This document shows, piece after piece, positions 1-7,391 of a DNA stretch of 64,000 nucleotides. Source of the DNA: Mycobacteriales bacterium (GTDB lineage: Bacteria > Actinomycetota > Actinomycetes > BP-191); NCBI GenBank assembly GCA_035714365.1, contig DASTMB010000098.1:1-64000 (forward strand). The letters are read 5' to 3'. Below the pieces are notes generated by a model, which saw nothing but the letters and a program-made list of their open reading frames with translations, made no database searches and was not told the origin of the DNA. Both the position numbers and the translations under genes were made by a program. The number at the start of each line of letters is the position of its first letter. Positions within the stretch are counted from its first letter, which is position 1.

Positions 1-141
1 CGTTTCTACAACAGCGAACGGGCCCGCCGAGCGGCCCTGCCAGGATGGCTGCACGAGTACAACCACCACCGGCGCCACTCAGCGATCGGCAACGTCCCGC
101 CGATCACTCGCTTAACCAACGTTCCTGGGCGCTACAGCTAG
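1..141 (+). CDS. IS481-family transposase, C-terminal fragment
   Basis: The window opens inside this gene; 46 codons and the stop are visible. The residues LPGWLHEYNHHRRHSAIG followed by PPITRL match the end of the DDE integrase core in IS481-type transposases (the YN..R.H..L/IG..PP..R pattern). This family cuts and pastes or copies its own element through terminal inverted repeats. No inverted repeat is visible after the stop, and the stop codon overlaps the stop of the opposite gene in a CTAG tetramer. The element may therefore be a remnant whose right end was lost. Whether it is active cannot be judged without the upstream part. Confidence 0.8.
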   Translation, partial: RFYNSERARRAALPGWLHEYNHHRRHSAIGNVPPITRLTNVPGRYS

Positions 142-800
142 AGGCTCGCGACGAACCGGTCGACCTCGGCCTCGGGCAGCCGCTCGCCCAGGACCTCGAT
201 GCGCAGCCCGTCCCGGTACAGCACGACGAGGACCAGGGTGCCGTCCGAGAAGTGACCGACCTCCTTGTAGCCGTTGGCGCCGTTGACGGTGAGCGGGGTG
301 ACCTTGACGAACTGGTTGCGCGAGTCGGCCTCGACCTCGCCGCGCTCCGGGTACACCCGCGACCGCGACTCGGTCAGGTCCAGCGAGCTGCCGTCGGTGC
401 CGTGCCACGTCGCGCTGACGAGGTCGCGCAGCCGCTCGTCGCCGTTGCTGTTCTCGAAGTGGACGACGGGCCGGCCGAGCCCCGGGGGCACGTACGACGG
501 CACGAGGACTTCGAAGCCGGCCCGGCCGCCGACGTCGGCGAGCGAGCCGACGTCGCCCGCGTCGCTCGGCACGTGCACCTCCTCGACGATGTCGCCGTCG
601 CCGCGCTTGCCCGGCGGCGCCGACGGCGGGGCGATCGTCGGCACGATGCGGACCGGGATGGTGTCGTGGGCCGCCGTGCCACGCACGCGGGCGGGACCGA
701 GGTGGGCCACGCGGGCGACGAGCAGCAGCGCGCCGACCGCGAGCGCCACCAGGGCCGGGATCGCCGGGGCCAGCCGTCGCGCGAACGTCGTGGGGGTCAT
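138..800 (-). CDS. Membrane-anchored extracytoplasmic protein (DUF4367-like)
   Basis: A 220-residue protein with one N-terminal membrane segment at about residues 13-32 and the rest outside the cell. Around residues 85-110 the text GFEVLVPSYVPPGL resembles the start of DUF4367-type domains, which have been linked to sigma-factor regulators and lipoprotein-carrier-like folds. The function is unknown. ATG start. Its last codons run into the transposase end, so the natural C-terminus may have been altered by the element's insertion. The gene next upstream on the same strand encodes a secreted protein and ends only 10 nt before this start, so the two are probably cotranscribed. Confidence 0.6.
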   Translation of the reverse strand: MTPTTFARRLAPAIPALVALAVGALLLVARVAHLGPARVRGTAAHDTIPVRIVPTIAPPSAPPGKRGDGDIVEEVHVPSDAGDVGSLADVGGRAGFEVLVPSYVPPGLGRPVVHFENSNGDERLRDLVSATWHGTDGSSLDLTESRSRVYPERGEVEADSRNQFVKVTPLTVNGANGYKEVGHFSDGTLVLVVLYRDGLRIEVLGERLPEAEVDRFVASL

Positions 801-810
801 CGCGGGCTCC

Positions 811-1872
811 TCAGCTGAAGTCGTCGACCATGTAGTGGCACCCGCCGACCTTGCCGTTCCTGTTGTCGAGGACGGTCCACCGGTCGTCGTTGGCGTTCGA
901 GCTGCCGGGGACGCGGTGCTGCTGCCACCCGTAGACGGTCGTGTCGTACGGGTTGAGGTCGATCAGGTGGTCGACGTCACCCCAGGTGGGATCGCAGTGA
1001 CCGTCCTTGACGCAGACGCTCGTGCCGTTCTGCGACCAGCAGTAGCCGTTGAACGTGTCCGTGTGCTTGGTGCGGTGCTCCAGGCCCTTCTTCTTGTCCT
1101 GGTCCCAGAAGAAGCCCCACGTGTCGAACCCGACGATGCCGTCGTCCACCAGCCCCTGGCATTTCTGGTACGAGCGGACCGCGAACTCGGTCTTCGGCCC
1201 GAAGTACCCGTCAATGGTCCCGGGGGCCAGGAAGCAGTTCGGGTTCCAGTGGTACATCTGCGTCGTCACGTCCTGGATGACCATCGTCTGCCAGCCGTAC
1301 GCGCCTTTCTTGTTGGCCGGGCAGTTCGCGCGCCACGCGTAGTTGCGACAGACGGTCCGCTTCCGCGCCGACGCCTGCCGCGCGACGTTCACGTCGCCGC
1401 CGGTGCCGCTCCCGCCGTCGGCGCGTTGCAGCACGTAACGGTCGGGCGCCGGCGAGGCGAACGCCCGGCCCGTGGCGGCGTCCACCACGGCGGCCTCCGC
1501 AGCCCCGGTCGTGCGGTACAGCACCGGTGCCGCGCCGGGCGCGGGCGGCATCGTCACCGACAGCCGGACCTCGAGGAACAGCCGCCCGCCGGTCCCCGCG
1601 GCGTACCCGAGCAGCTCCGGCGACGCCGGGACCTCCACCGAGAACGCGCCCGTCGCGTCGGCGGCGAACGTCGTCACCGGGTGGTCGTCGCCGGCCGCGT
1701 CCAGCGCGGACAGGAGGCCGGTGGCGTTCGCGGCGGGCAGGCCGTTGCCGATCGTCGCGACGCCGCTCAGCCGGGCGTCGCCGGGAACGGCGCCCGCCGT
1801 TCCGGAGGAACCCAGCAGAATGGAAGCCGCGGCGGCCGTCGCCATGGTGCGACGCATTCGGCGCCCGGTCAT
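811..1872 (-). CDS. Secreted protein with peptidoglycan-binding-like domain
   Basis: 353 residues with a twin-arginine-like or Sec signal (RRMRRT, then an Ala-rich core ending near AGAVPG). The middle part, about residues 180-260, contains the pattern GTIDGYFGPKTEFAVRSYQ followed by LVDDGIVGFDTW, a good match to the PG_binding_1 repeat that binds cell-wall peptidoglycan. The C-terminal 90 residues are Cys- and Trp-rich and not recognised. ATG at the stated start is preferred over the GTG one codon upstream because a GGGGGT Shine-Dalgarno-like run lies 7 nt before it. Probably a cell-wall-associated protein; no catalytic motif is visible. Confidence 0.65.
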   Translation of the reverse strand: MTGRRMRRTMATAAAASILLGSSGTAGAVPGDARLSGVATIGNGLPAANATGLLSALDAAGDDHPVTTFAADATGAFSVEVPASPELLGYAAGTGGRLFLEVRLSVTMPPAPGAAPVLYRTTGAAEAAVVDAATGRAFASPAPDRYVLQRADGGSGTGGDVNVARQASARKRTVCRNYAWRANCPANKKGAYGWQTMVIQDVTTQMYHWNPNCFLAPGTIDGYFGPKTEFAVRSYQKCQGLVDDGIVGFDTWGFFWDQDKKKGLEHRTKHTDTFNGYCWSQNGTSVCVKDGHCDPTWGDVDHLIDLNPYDTTVYGWQQHRVPGSSNANDDRWTVLDNRNGKVGGCHYMVDDFS

Positions 1873-1911
1873 CACGGCACCCCCGTTTCCCCCGTTGTTG
1901 CCGTGCGGCGC

Positions 1912-1941
1912 ACGCTAGCGACGTATTGCACGCCGGCGCAA
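1912..1941 (-). promoter_or_regulatory. Putative promoter of the peptidoglycan-binding protein gene
   Basis: On the minus strand a TTGCGC hexamer (1941-1936) is followed after 18 nt by TAGCGT (1917-1912), about 40 nt ahead of the start codon. The stretch between the cphA stop and this gene is unusually AT-rich for the window. This is a motif call only. Confidence 0.35.
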
Positions 1942-1964
1942 CTCCGAAATACACCGGAAAAGTG

Positions 1965-4619
1965 TCAGATACTCGACCGGCGCGCCTGGACGAGGTTCCA
2001 GACCAACGTCGGGCTCTCCGCGCAGAGCACGACGAGGTCGCCGGCCGTCGCCGCCGCGAACGCCGCGGCCACCGCGTCCGGCTCGTCGCCCACGACCTCC
2101 AACGACGGCCGCTTCGCGCCGGCGGCGACGGCCTCGTCGATGCCCTCGGCGACCAGCGCCGGCATCTCGCCCGGCTTGCGGCCGCGCAGGCTGATCCGGC
2201 TCGGCACGACGAGGTGGTCGAAGTGCGGCGCGGCGGCGCGGCCGAGGTCGCGGATGTCCACGTCGCGCCGGTCGCCGGGCGTGGCGACGACGGCGACGCG
2301 GCGCGCGGCGGCGGGCGCGTCGGCGGTCCACCGGTCGACGAAGTCGCCGAGCATCCGCATGCCGTGCGCGTTGTGGCAGTAGTCGACGACGACGGTGACG
2401 CCGTCGACCTCGGTCATGTTCATCCGGCCCGGCGACGTCTCGAACGACGGGGTGAACGACTGGAGCGCGAGGCGGACGTCCTGGAGGTGCGCGCCGGCGG
2501 CGATCGCGGCGCCGACCGCGGCCATGGCGTTCTGCACGTTCATCCGCGCGCGCCCGCCGAACGTCGCCGGCAACGCGTCGGTGCGCACGACCGACTGGGC
2601 GCGGGAGCCGTGCCGGTACACGATGCGCTCGACGGCGCCGTCGTGGTCGAGGACGACGGCGCGGCCGCCGCGGCGGACGTGCCGCTCCACCTCCTCGTGG
2701 CCGCGTTCCATGCTGAACAGCACGACGTCGCCGCTGCACCGCTTGCGCATGGCCAGCACGCGCGGGTCGTCGGCGTTGAGGACGGCGAAGCCGTGGCGCG
2801 GCACGGCCTCCACGACCACCTGCTTGACGCGAGCCAGCTCGTCCAGGGTGTCGATGCCGCGCAGGCCGAGGTGGTCGGCGGCGACGTTGAGGACGACGGC
2901 GACGTCGTTGCGCTCGTAGCCGAGGCCCTCGCGCAGGATGCCGCCGCGGGCCACCTCGAAGATGGCCATGTCCACGCGCGGGTTCTGCAGCACCATCCGC
3001 GCCGACTTCGGGCCGGAGGAGTCGCCGGGGATGACGAGGCGGTCGCCGATCGCGATGCCGTCGGTCGAGGTGAGGCCGATCTTGCGGCCGGCGCGCCGGA
3101 AGATGTGCGCGATCATCCGGGTCGTCGTGGTCTTCCCGTTGGTGCCGGTGACGGCGACGATCGGGATGCGGCTCGGCGTGCCGGGCGGGAACAGCAGGTC
3201 CACGACCGGCTTGGCGACGTACTGCGGCTCGCCGATCGTCGGGTGGGTGTGCATCCGGAAGCCGGGGGCGGCGTTGACCTCCACGATGGCGCCGCCGACG
3301 TCGTGCACGGACAGCTCGATGTCGGGGGAGACGAGGTCGATGCCGGCGACGTCGAGGCCGACGACCTCGGCGGCCAGCTCGGCGATCTCGACGTTGTCCG
3401 GGTGGACGCGCTCGGTGACGTCCTCGGCGATGCCGCCGGTGCTCATGTTCGCGGTCTGCGCGAGGAACACCGTCTCGCCCTCGCCCGGCACGTCCGCGAG
3501 CGTGTACCCCTGCCGCGCCAGCACCTCCTCGGCGCGCGCGTCGAGGCGGATGCGGGTCAGCACCTTCTCGTGGCCGATGCCGCGGCGGGGGTCGGCGTTC
3601 TCGATCTCGACCAGCTCGGCGACGGTGTGCGTGCCGTCGCCGACGACGTGCGCCGGGACGCGCCGCGCGGCCGCGACGAGCCGCCCGCCGACGACGAGCA
3701 GCCGGTGGTCGGCGCCGACGACGAAGCGCTCGACCACGACGCCGCCGCGCCGCGCCTCGCGCTGCGCCACCTCGAACGCGGCCAGCAGCTCGTCCTCCGA
3801 ACCCACGCCGAGCGCGACGCCGCGCCCGTGGTTGCCGTCCAGCGGCTTCACGACGACGGGGTAGCCGATCCGCTTCGCCGCCGACAGCGCGTCGTCGGCG
3901 TTGCGCACGACGGTCGTGCCGGGGACCGGCAGGCCGGCGGCGGCGAGCAGGCGGGCGGTCAGCGCCTTGTCGCTCGCGATGTCGGTGCCGAGCACCGGCG
4001 TCGCCGACGTCATGGTGGCGCGGATGCGCTTCTGGTAGACGCCCTGGCCGAGCTGCACCAGCGAGTGCTCGTCCAGCCGCAGCCACGGGATGTCCCGCGC
4101 CGCCGCCTCGTCCACGATCGCCTGCGTCGACGGCCCGAACGCCACGCGGTTCGCGGTGCGGATCAGGTCCTCGATCGCGACCTGGACGTCGAACCCGTCC
4201 TCCGCCTCGACCAGGTGGTTGACGATGCGGACGGCGAGGTCGCCGGCGGCGAGGCCGACCGTCTCGTCGGCGTAGCCGTAGATGACGTTGTAACGCCCGG
4301 GCTCGCCGGTGCCGCGCGTCTTGCCGCGGCGGATCTCCGAGCCGGTGAGCTTCTGGAGCTCGAGCGCGACGTGCTCGCTGACGTGGCCGAGCCAGGTGCC
4401 CTCGCGGAGGCGTTCGAGGAAGCCGCCGCGGTAGCCGCGGGAGCAGGTGTGGTCGGCCAGCCCGGGCAGCAGCTCCACGAGGCGGTCCACGAAGCCGGGC
4501 AGCACGTTCGACGGGTGCTCCTCGAGCTCGCCGAGGTCCACCACGAACCGGATCGCCGGGTCGTACGACCAGTAGTTCGGGCCGCGGTACACGCGGCGTT
4601 CGAGGACCTCGACCCTCAT
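1965..4619 (-). CDS. cphA: Cyanophycin synthetase
   Basis: An 884-residue ATP-dependent ligase that extends multi-L-arginyl-poly-L-aspartate (cyanophycin), a nitrogen reserve, by adding Asp to the backbone and Arg to the side chains. Visible order: an N-terminal CphA domain (about 1-160), an ATP-grasp domain (about 210-470, with YPVVVKPLDGNHGRGV), then a Mur-ligase-type module with the P-loop GTNGKTTTT beginning at residue 492. The length fits the usual 870-900 residues. The ATG start overlaps the stop of the upstream isoaspartyl peptidase gene as ATGA, giving a tight operon cphB-iaaA-cphA. A longer reading to 4994 was rejected because it adds only shadow sequence of the neighbour. Confidence 0.95.
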   Translation of the reverse strand: MRVEVLERRVYRGPNYWSYDPAIRFVVDLGELEEHPSNVLPGFVDRLVELLPGLADHTCSRGYRGGFLERLREGTWLGHVSEHVALELQKLTGSEIRRGKTRGTGEPGRYNVIYGYADETVGLAAGDLAVRIVNHLVEAEDGFDVQVAIEDLIRTANRVAFGPSTQAIVDEAAARDIPWLRLDEHSLVQLGQGVYQKRIRATMTSATPVLGTDIASDKALTARLLAAAGLPVPGTTVVRNADDALSAAKRIGYPVVVKPLDGNHGRGVALGVGSEDELLAAFEVAQREARRGGVVVERFVVGADHRLLVVGGRLVAAARRVPAHVVGDGTHTVAELVEIENADPRRGIGHEKVLTRIRLDARAEEVLARQGYTLADVPGEGETVFLAQTANMSTGGIAEDVTERVHPDNVEIAELAAEVVGLDVAGIDLVSPDIELSVHDVGGAIVEVNAAPGFRMHTHPTIGEPQYVAKPVVDLLFPPGTPSRIPIVAVTGTNGKTTTTRMIAHIFRRAGRKIGLTSTDGIAIGDRLVIPGDSSGPKSARMVLQNPRVDMAIFEVARGGILREGLGYERNDVAVVLNVAADHLGLRGIDTLDELARVKQVVVEAVPRHGFAVLNADDPRVLAMRKRCSGDVVLFSMERGHEEVERHVRRGGRAVVLDHDGAVERIVYRHGSRAQSVVRTDALPATFGGRARMNVQNAMAAVGAAIAAGAHLQDVRLALQSFTPSFETSPGRMNMTEVDGVTVVVDYCHNAHGMRMLGDFVDRWTADAPAAARRVAVVATPGDRRDVDIRDLGRAAAPHFDHLVVPSRISLRGRKPGEMPALVAEGIDEAVAAGAKRPSLEVVGDEPDAVAAAFAAATAGDLVVLCAESPTLVWNLVQARRSSI

Positions 4620-5536
4620 GGCGTCCCTCCCGGCTCGACCTGTTCGCGCGGCCGTACCTGGGGCGCCGCGAGCGACGGCTCCCACACCGCGTACCTGCTG
4701 GTGCTCGTGGTCGACACGGCGGCGTGGCTGCCGTCCGCGCGGACCGAGAGCATGTGGAACGGCACGTCGCCGTCGCCCATGCCGGGGTCCGGCAGGTCGC
4801 GCAGCACCGCCGCGACCGCCTCGAACGCCGTGGCGCCCCGGCGCATCGCCTCGACCGCGCCGCGCGCGGCGCCGCTGCGGATCGCCAGCTCGCCCCAGCC
4901 GGTGCAGGTGGCGGCGCCGGCGCGCGCGTCGGCGTAGTTGCCGGCGCCGATGCAGCCGGTGTCGCCGGTGCGGCCGGGGTACTTCCACGCCCACCCGCTG
5001 GTGCTGACGGCGGAGGCGAGGCGGCCGTCGGCGTCGATCGCGATGACGTTGACGGTGCCGGTGACGTGCTCGGGGTCGAGCACGAGCGTCCGCACGCCCT
5101 CGGCGAGCGGCCCGTCGAGGTCCACCGCGTACGTCTCCACGCCGTGACGCCAGATGCGTTCGGCCTCGTCGGTGAGCAACGGCTCCTCCGCGAGGCCGAT
5201 CTCGCGCGCGAACCGGTCGGCGCCCGCGCCGGCGAGCATGACGTGGGGGAGGCGTTCCATGACGGCGCGGGCCAGCGTCAACGGGTGCCGCGTGGTGCGG
5301 ACGCCGACGACGGCGCCGGCCGCGCGCGTCCCCCCGTCCATCACCGACGCGTCGAGCTCGACGTCGCCGACGATGTTCGGGAAGCCGCCGTAGCCGACGG
5401 TGTGGTCGGCGGCGTTCGCCTCGACGGCGCGGACGACGGCCTCGACGGCGTCGAGCGCGGACGCCCCGGCCAGCAGCAGGTCGCGACCCGCCGCCATGCC
5501 GACGTCGGCGTTGGCGCTCGCGAGGAGCAGCGTCAT
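4616..5536 (-). CDS. iaaA: Isoaspartyl peptidase / plant-type L-asparaginase (Ntn hydrolase)
   Basis: 306 residues of the Thr-nucleophile asparaginase-2 family. The autocleavage site is the Gly-Thr bond in VTGTVNV, making Thr161 the expected N-terminal nucleophile of the beta subunit; STSG and GRTGDTGCIGAG downstream match the substrate-binding loops of the family. These enzymes hydrolyse beta-aspartyl dipeptides. Placed between cyanophycinase and cyanophycin synthetase, with 4-nt overlaps on both sides, its likely substrate is beta-Asp-Arg released by CphB, giving free aspartate and arginine. The function is inferred from family and context. The related N4-glucosaminyl-asparaginases are a less likely alternative. 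Confidence 0.9.
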   Translation of the reverse strand: MTLLLASANADVGMAAGRDLLLAGASALDAVEAVVRAVEANAADHTVGYGGFPNIVGDVELDASVMDGGTRAAGAVVGVRTTRHPLTLARAVMERLPHVMLAGAGADRFAREIGLAEEPLLTDEAERIWRHGVETYAVDLDGPLAEGVRTLVLDPEHVTGTVNVIAIDADGRLASAVSTSGWAWKYPGRTGDTGCIGAGNYADARAGAATCTGWGELAIRSGAARGAVEAMRRGATAFEAVAAVLRDLPDPGMGDGDVPFHMLSVRADGSHAAVSTTSTSRYAVWEPSLAAPQVRPREQVEPGGTP

Positions 5537-6351
5537 TCGCCGCGCTCGCGCGCGAGGGTGCCGTCGGGCGCCTCGGTGATGATGGGCGTGCGGGTGCTCA
5601 GCTCGAACGCGTAGCCGCTCGGCAGGACGTGGACCTGCGCGCCGGTCAGCGCGATCGGGCCGTCGCCGTCGGCGGGTACGCGCACGCTCGTCGCGCGCCC
5701 GGCGTCGACCACCGTCACGGTGCCGGAGCCGATCACCTCGAACCGCTGGTCGCTCACCACCACGGCGGTGTCCTCGTCGATGCCGAGGCCGAGCTCGTGC
5801 GGGTACATCGCGACGAGCGCGAGCAGCCGGGCGATGCGGCCGCGCTCGGCGAAGTGCATGTCGACCACGAGCCCGGTCACGAAGCCGAGGCCCGGGCCGG
5901 TCTTGACCGCCGTCGTCGGCACCCGCTCGCCGCCGCCGACGATCATCGTGGTGGACATCATCGCCGCGCCCGCGCTGGTGCCGCCGACGACCACGCCGCG
6001 CTGCCACGCCGCGTGCAACGCCGTGTCGCTGTCGCTGCCGCCGAAGATCGCGGCGATGCGCGACTGGTCGCCGCCGGTGAAGAACACGCCGGTCGCCCAC
6101 TCCAGCGCCGCCACGGTGTCCGGGTCGTTCGCCTCCTCGCGGGACGCGACGGGCAGGAACCGCAGCTCGCCGGCCAGGTCGCTGAACGCCTTCTCGTACG
6201 TCGCCCCCACGTCGTCCGGCACGGTGGTCGCGGTGCCGAGCACGACGACCCGCGCGTCCGGCCCGCCGGCGAGGTCGGCGAAGCGGCGCAGCACGGCGCG
6301 CTCGCCGGTGCGGTCCTCCCCGCCACCGACGATCACGAGCGTTCCGGGCAC
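5533..6351 (-). CDS. cphB: Cyanophycinase
   Basis: A 272-residue serine peptidase of the S51 family that cuts cyanophycin to beta-Asp-Arg dipeptides. The start LVIVGGGEDR and the nucleophile elbow VGGTSAGA (Ser126) are typical, as is FFTGGDQSRI. Two GTG codons in tandem could start the protein; the second is preferred because GGAGG lies 7 nt before it. First gene of the cphB-iaaA-cphA operon, so breakdown and synthesis enzymes are made from the same transcript. No signal peptide is seen, so it acts on intracellular granules. Confidence 0.93.
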   Translation of the reverse strand: MPGTLVIVGGGEDRTGERAVLRRFADLAGGPDARVVVLGTATTVPDDVGATYEKAFSDLAGELRFLPVASREEANDPDTVAALEWATGVFFTGGDQSRIAAIFGGSDSDTALHAAWQRGVVVGGTSAGAAMMSTTMIVGGGERVPTTAVKTGPGLGFVTGLVVDMHFAERGRIARLLALVAMYPHELGLGIDEDTAVVVSDQRFEVIGSGTVTVVDAGRATSVRVPADGDGPIALTGAQVHVLPSGYAFELSTRTPIITEAPDGTLARERGE

Positions 6352-6414
6352 CACGCCACCTCCAGATCCGGATGCGCGGCGTCTACCCGCCGCGCGCGCC
6401 CCCCGAACGTGCCG

Positions 6415-6449
6415 CTGCCCGGCCCCGCGGCGTTCGCGGGACCGGGCAG
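6415..6449 (-). terminator. Hairpin between cadI and cphB
   Basis: A 15-bp stem with one mismatch and a 5-nt loop lies in the 155-nt gap between the CadI/ArsI gene and the cyanophycin operon. Arms start CTGCCCGG and end CCGGGCAG. No T-run follows, as is common for high-GC actinobacteria. It probably ends the cadI transcript. The rest of the gap holds only the cphB ribosome-binding site. Confidence 0.55.
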
Positions 6450-6506
6450 CAGACGGTACGGGTCGGGAGCGCTCTGGGGAACTCGGCCGGACGGTGTCGC
6501 CCGCCG

Positions 6507-6911
6507 CTACGCGCAGCAGGCGGCGGCGGCGCCGGCCGGCTCCAACGGCGCGTCGGCGAGCACCGTGTAGACCTCCCACCGGCCGTTGCGCTCCTCGCCG
6601 ACCCAGACCTTGTCCTGAACGGCGTGGCAGCAGGTGGTGCCCTCGCGCACGTCGGTGTCCAGGCCGGCGCCGGAGAGGCGTTCGGTCGCGGCGGCGACCT
6701 CGGCGGGGGTGGCGACCTCGACGCCGAGGTGGTTGAGCGTGCCGCCGCGGCCGGGGGCCTCGAACAGCACCAGCTTGAGCGGCGGGTCGGCGATCGCGAA
6801 GTTGGCGTAGCCGGGGCGGCGCTTGGCCGGCTCGGTGCCGAACAGCGTCGTGTAGAACGCGACCGCCTCGTCGACGTCGTCGACGTTGAGGGCGAGCTGG
6901 ACTCGGGACAT
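6507..6911 (-). CDS. CadI/ArsI-type metal(loid)-responsive dioxygenase-fold protein
   Basis: A 134-residue vicinal-oxygen-chelate (glyoxalase-fold) protein. The signature TTCCHAVQDKVWV with a Cys pair, the early VQLALNVDD strand and the NHLGVEV strand match the ArsI/CadI group. ArsI members are Fe(II)-dependent C-As lyases that demethylate trivalent organoarsenicals; CadI members are cadmium-induced. The C-terminus adds another CC pair. ATG start with a CGGAGG site 5 nt upstream. It is divergent from an ArsR-type repressor gene, and operator-like dyads lie in the shared upstream region. The actual substrate (organoarsenical or cadmium) cannot be told from sequence. Confidence 0.85.
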   Translation of the reverse strand: MSRVQLALNVDDVDEAVAFYTTLFGTEPAKRRPGYANFAIADPPLKLVLFEAPGRGGTLNHLGVEVATPAEVAAATERLSGAGLDTDVREGTTCCHAVQDKVWVGEERNGRWEVYTVLADAPLEPAGAAAACCA

Positions 6912-6930
6912 CAGGACCTCCGTGGCTTGT

Positions 6931-6946
6931 ATAGACGTTCGTCAAT
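6931..6946. promoter_or_regulatory. arsR: ArsR-type operator dyad 1
   Basis: A 7-2-7 dyad, ATAGACG-TT-CGTCAAT, with one mismatch between arms. It lies between the divergent cadI and arsR genes, near the expected transcription start of cadI. It closely resembles dyad 2 at 6958-6973, so both are likely bound by the neighbouring ArsR protein. Confidence 0.5.
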
Positions 6947-6957
6947 ATGAGTGAGGC

Positions 6958-6987
6958 ATCGACAGTTGTCAATACCTGGCGTAGCAT
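6958..6987 (+). promoter_or_regulatory. arsR: arsR promoter with operator dyad 2
   Basis: Plus strand: TCGACA (6959-6964), 17 nt, TAGCAT (6982-6987), then 7 nt to the GTG start, which implies a leaderless mRNA. A 7-2-7 dyad, ATCGACA-GT-TGTCAAT (6958-6973), covers the -35 box. On the minus strand the same dyad supplies TTGACA (6972-6967), 17 nt upstream of CATATT (6949-6944), a plausible cadI promoter. Repressor binding here would block both genes. Confidence 0.5.
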
Positions 6988-6994
6988 CGGTCCC

Positions 6995-7318
6995 GTGACC
7001 GTCCGGACCTCCTGCTGCGCGCCGCTCGCCGCGGCGCCGCTGTCCGCCGAGGACGCCGCGCTGCTCGCGCGGCGGCTCAAGGCGCTCGCCGACCCCGGCC
7101 GCCTGCGGCTGCTCTCGCTCGTCGCGGCGGCGGGGGAGGACGGCGCGTGCGGCTGCGACCTCACCGAGCCGGTGGGGCTGTCGCAGCCGACGGTGAGCCA
7201 CCACCTCAAGGTGCTGGCCGAGGCCGGGCTGGTGACGCGCGAGCAGCGCGGCGTGTGGGCGTACTACCGGGTCGAGCGCGCCGCCCTCGCCGACCTCGCC
7301 GGAGCGCTCGCGCCGTAG
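6995..7318 (+). CDS. ArsR/SmtB-family metal(loid)-sensing repressor
   Basis: A 107-residue winged-helix repressor. The recognition part LSQPTVSHHLKVLAEAGLV and the wing text REQRGVWAYYRV are typical ArsR. Candidate metal ligands are the N-terminal CC pair (TSCCAP) and CGC just before the DNA-reading helix (ACGCDL). The GTG start is chosen over an in-frame ATG at 6947 because a good promoter and an operator lie between them. It most likely represses itself and the divergent CadI/ArsI gene until As(III), Cd(II) or a similar ion binds. Confidence 0.88.
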   Translation: MTVRTSCCAPLAAAPLSAEDAALLARRLKALADPGRLRLLSLVAAAGEDGACGCDLTEPVGLSQPTVSHHLKVLAEAGLVTREQRGVWAYYRVERAALADLAGALAP

Positions 7319-7322
7319 CCCG

Positions 7323-7379
7323 CCGCTTCCGGGAAGCGGGTCCCGCACGGAGAAGGCGCGGAACGCTTCCCGGAAGCGG
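7323..7379. repeat. Double palindrome, probably a bidirectional terminator
   Basis: Two palindromes, CCGCTTCC-G-GGAAGCGG (7323-7339) and CGCTTCC-C-GGAAGCG (7364-7378), have centres 40 nt apart. They are reverse complements of one another, so the whole unit can also fold as one long hairpin with 16-bp arms. It fills the gap between the convergent arsR and MerR genes and could end both transcripts. The same pair recurs at 17436-17492 inside a coding sequence. Confidence 0.6.
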
Positions 7380-7391
7380 CAGGCGGGCGCG

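Noticed and set aside
1527-4937. 1136-codon open frame on the plus strand
   Set aside because: Antisense to cphA, whose Mur-ligase and ATP-grasp motifs are unmistakable.
4958-4960. Thr193 in GRTGDTGC as nucleophile of the isoaspartyl peptidase
   Set aside because: Family alignment places the nucleophile in the GTVN segment (Thr161); the later GDTG aligns with the substrate-binding loop.
6947-6994. Upstream ATG as the arsR start
   Set aside because: It would put operator dyad 2 and the -10/-35 boxes inside the coding sequence; the family normally begins near TVRTSCCAP.
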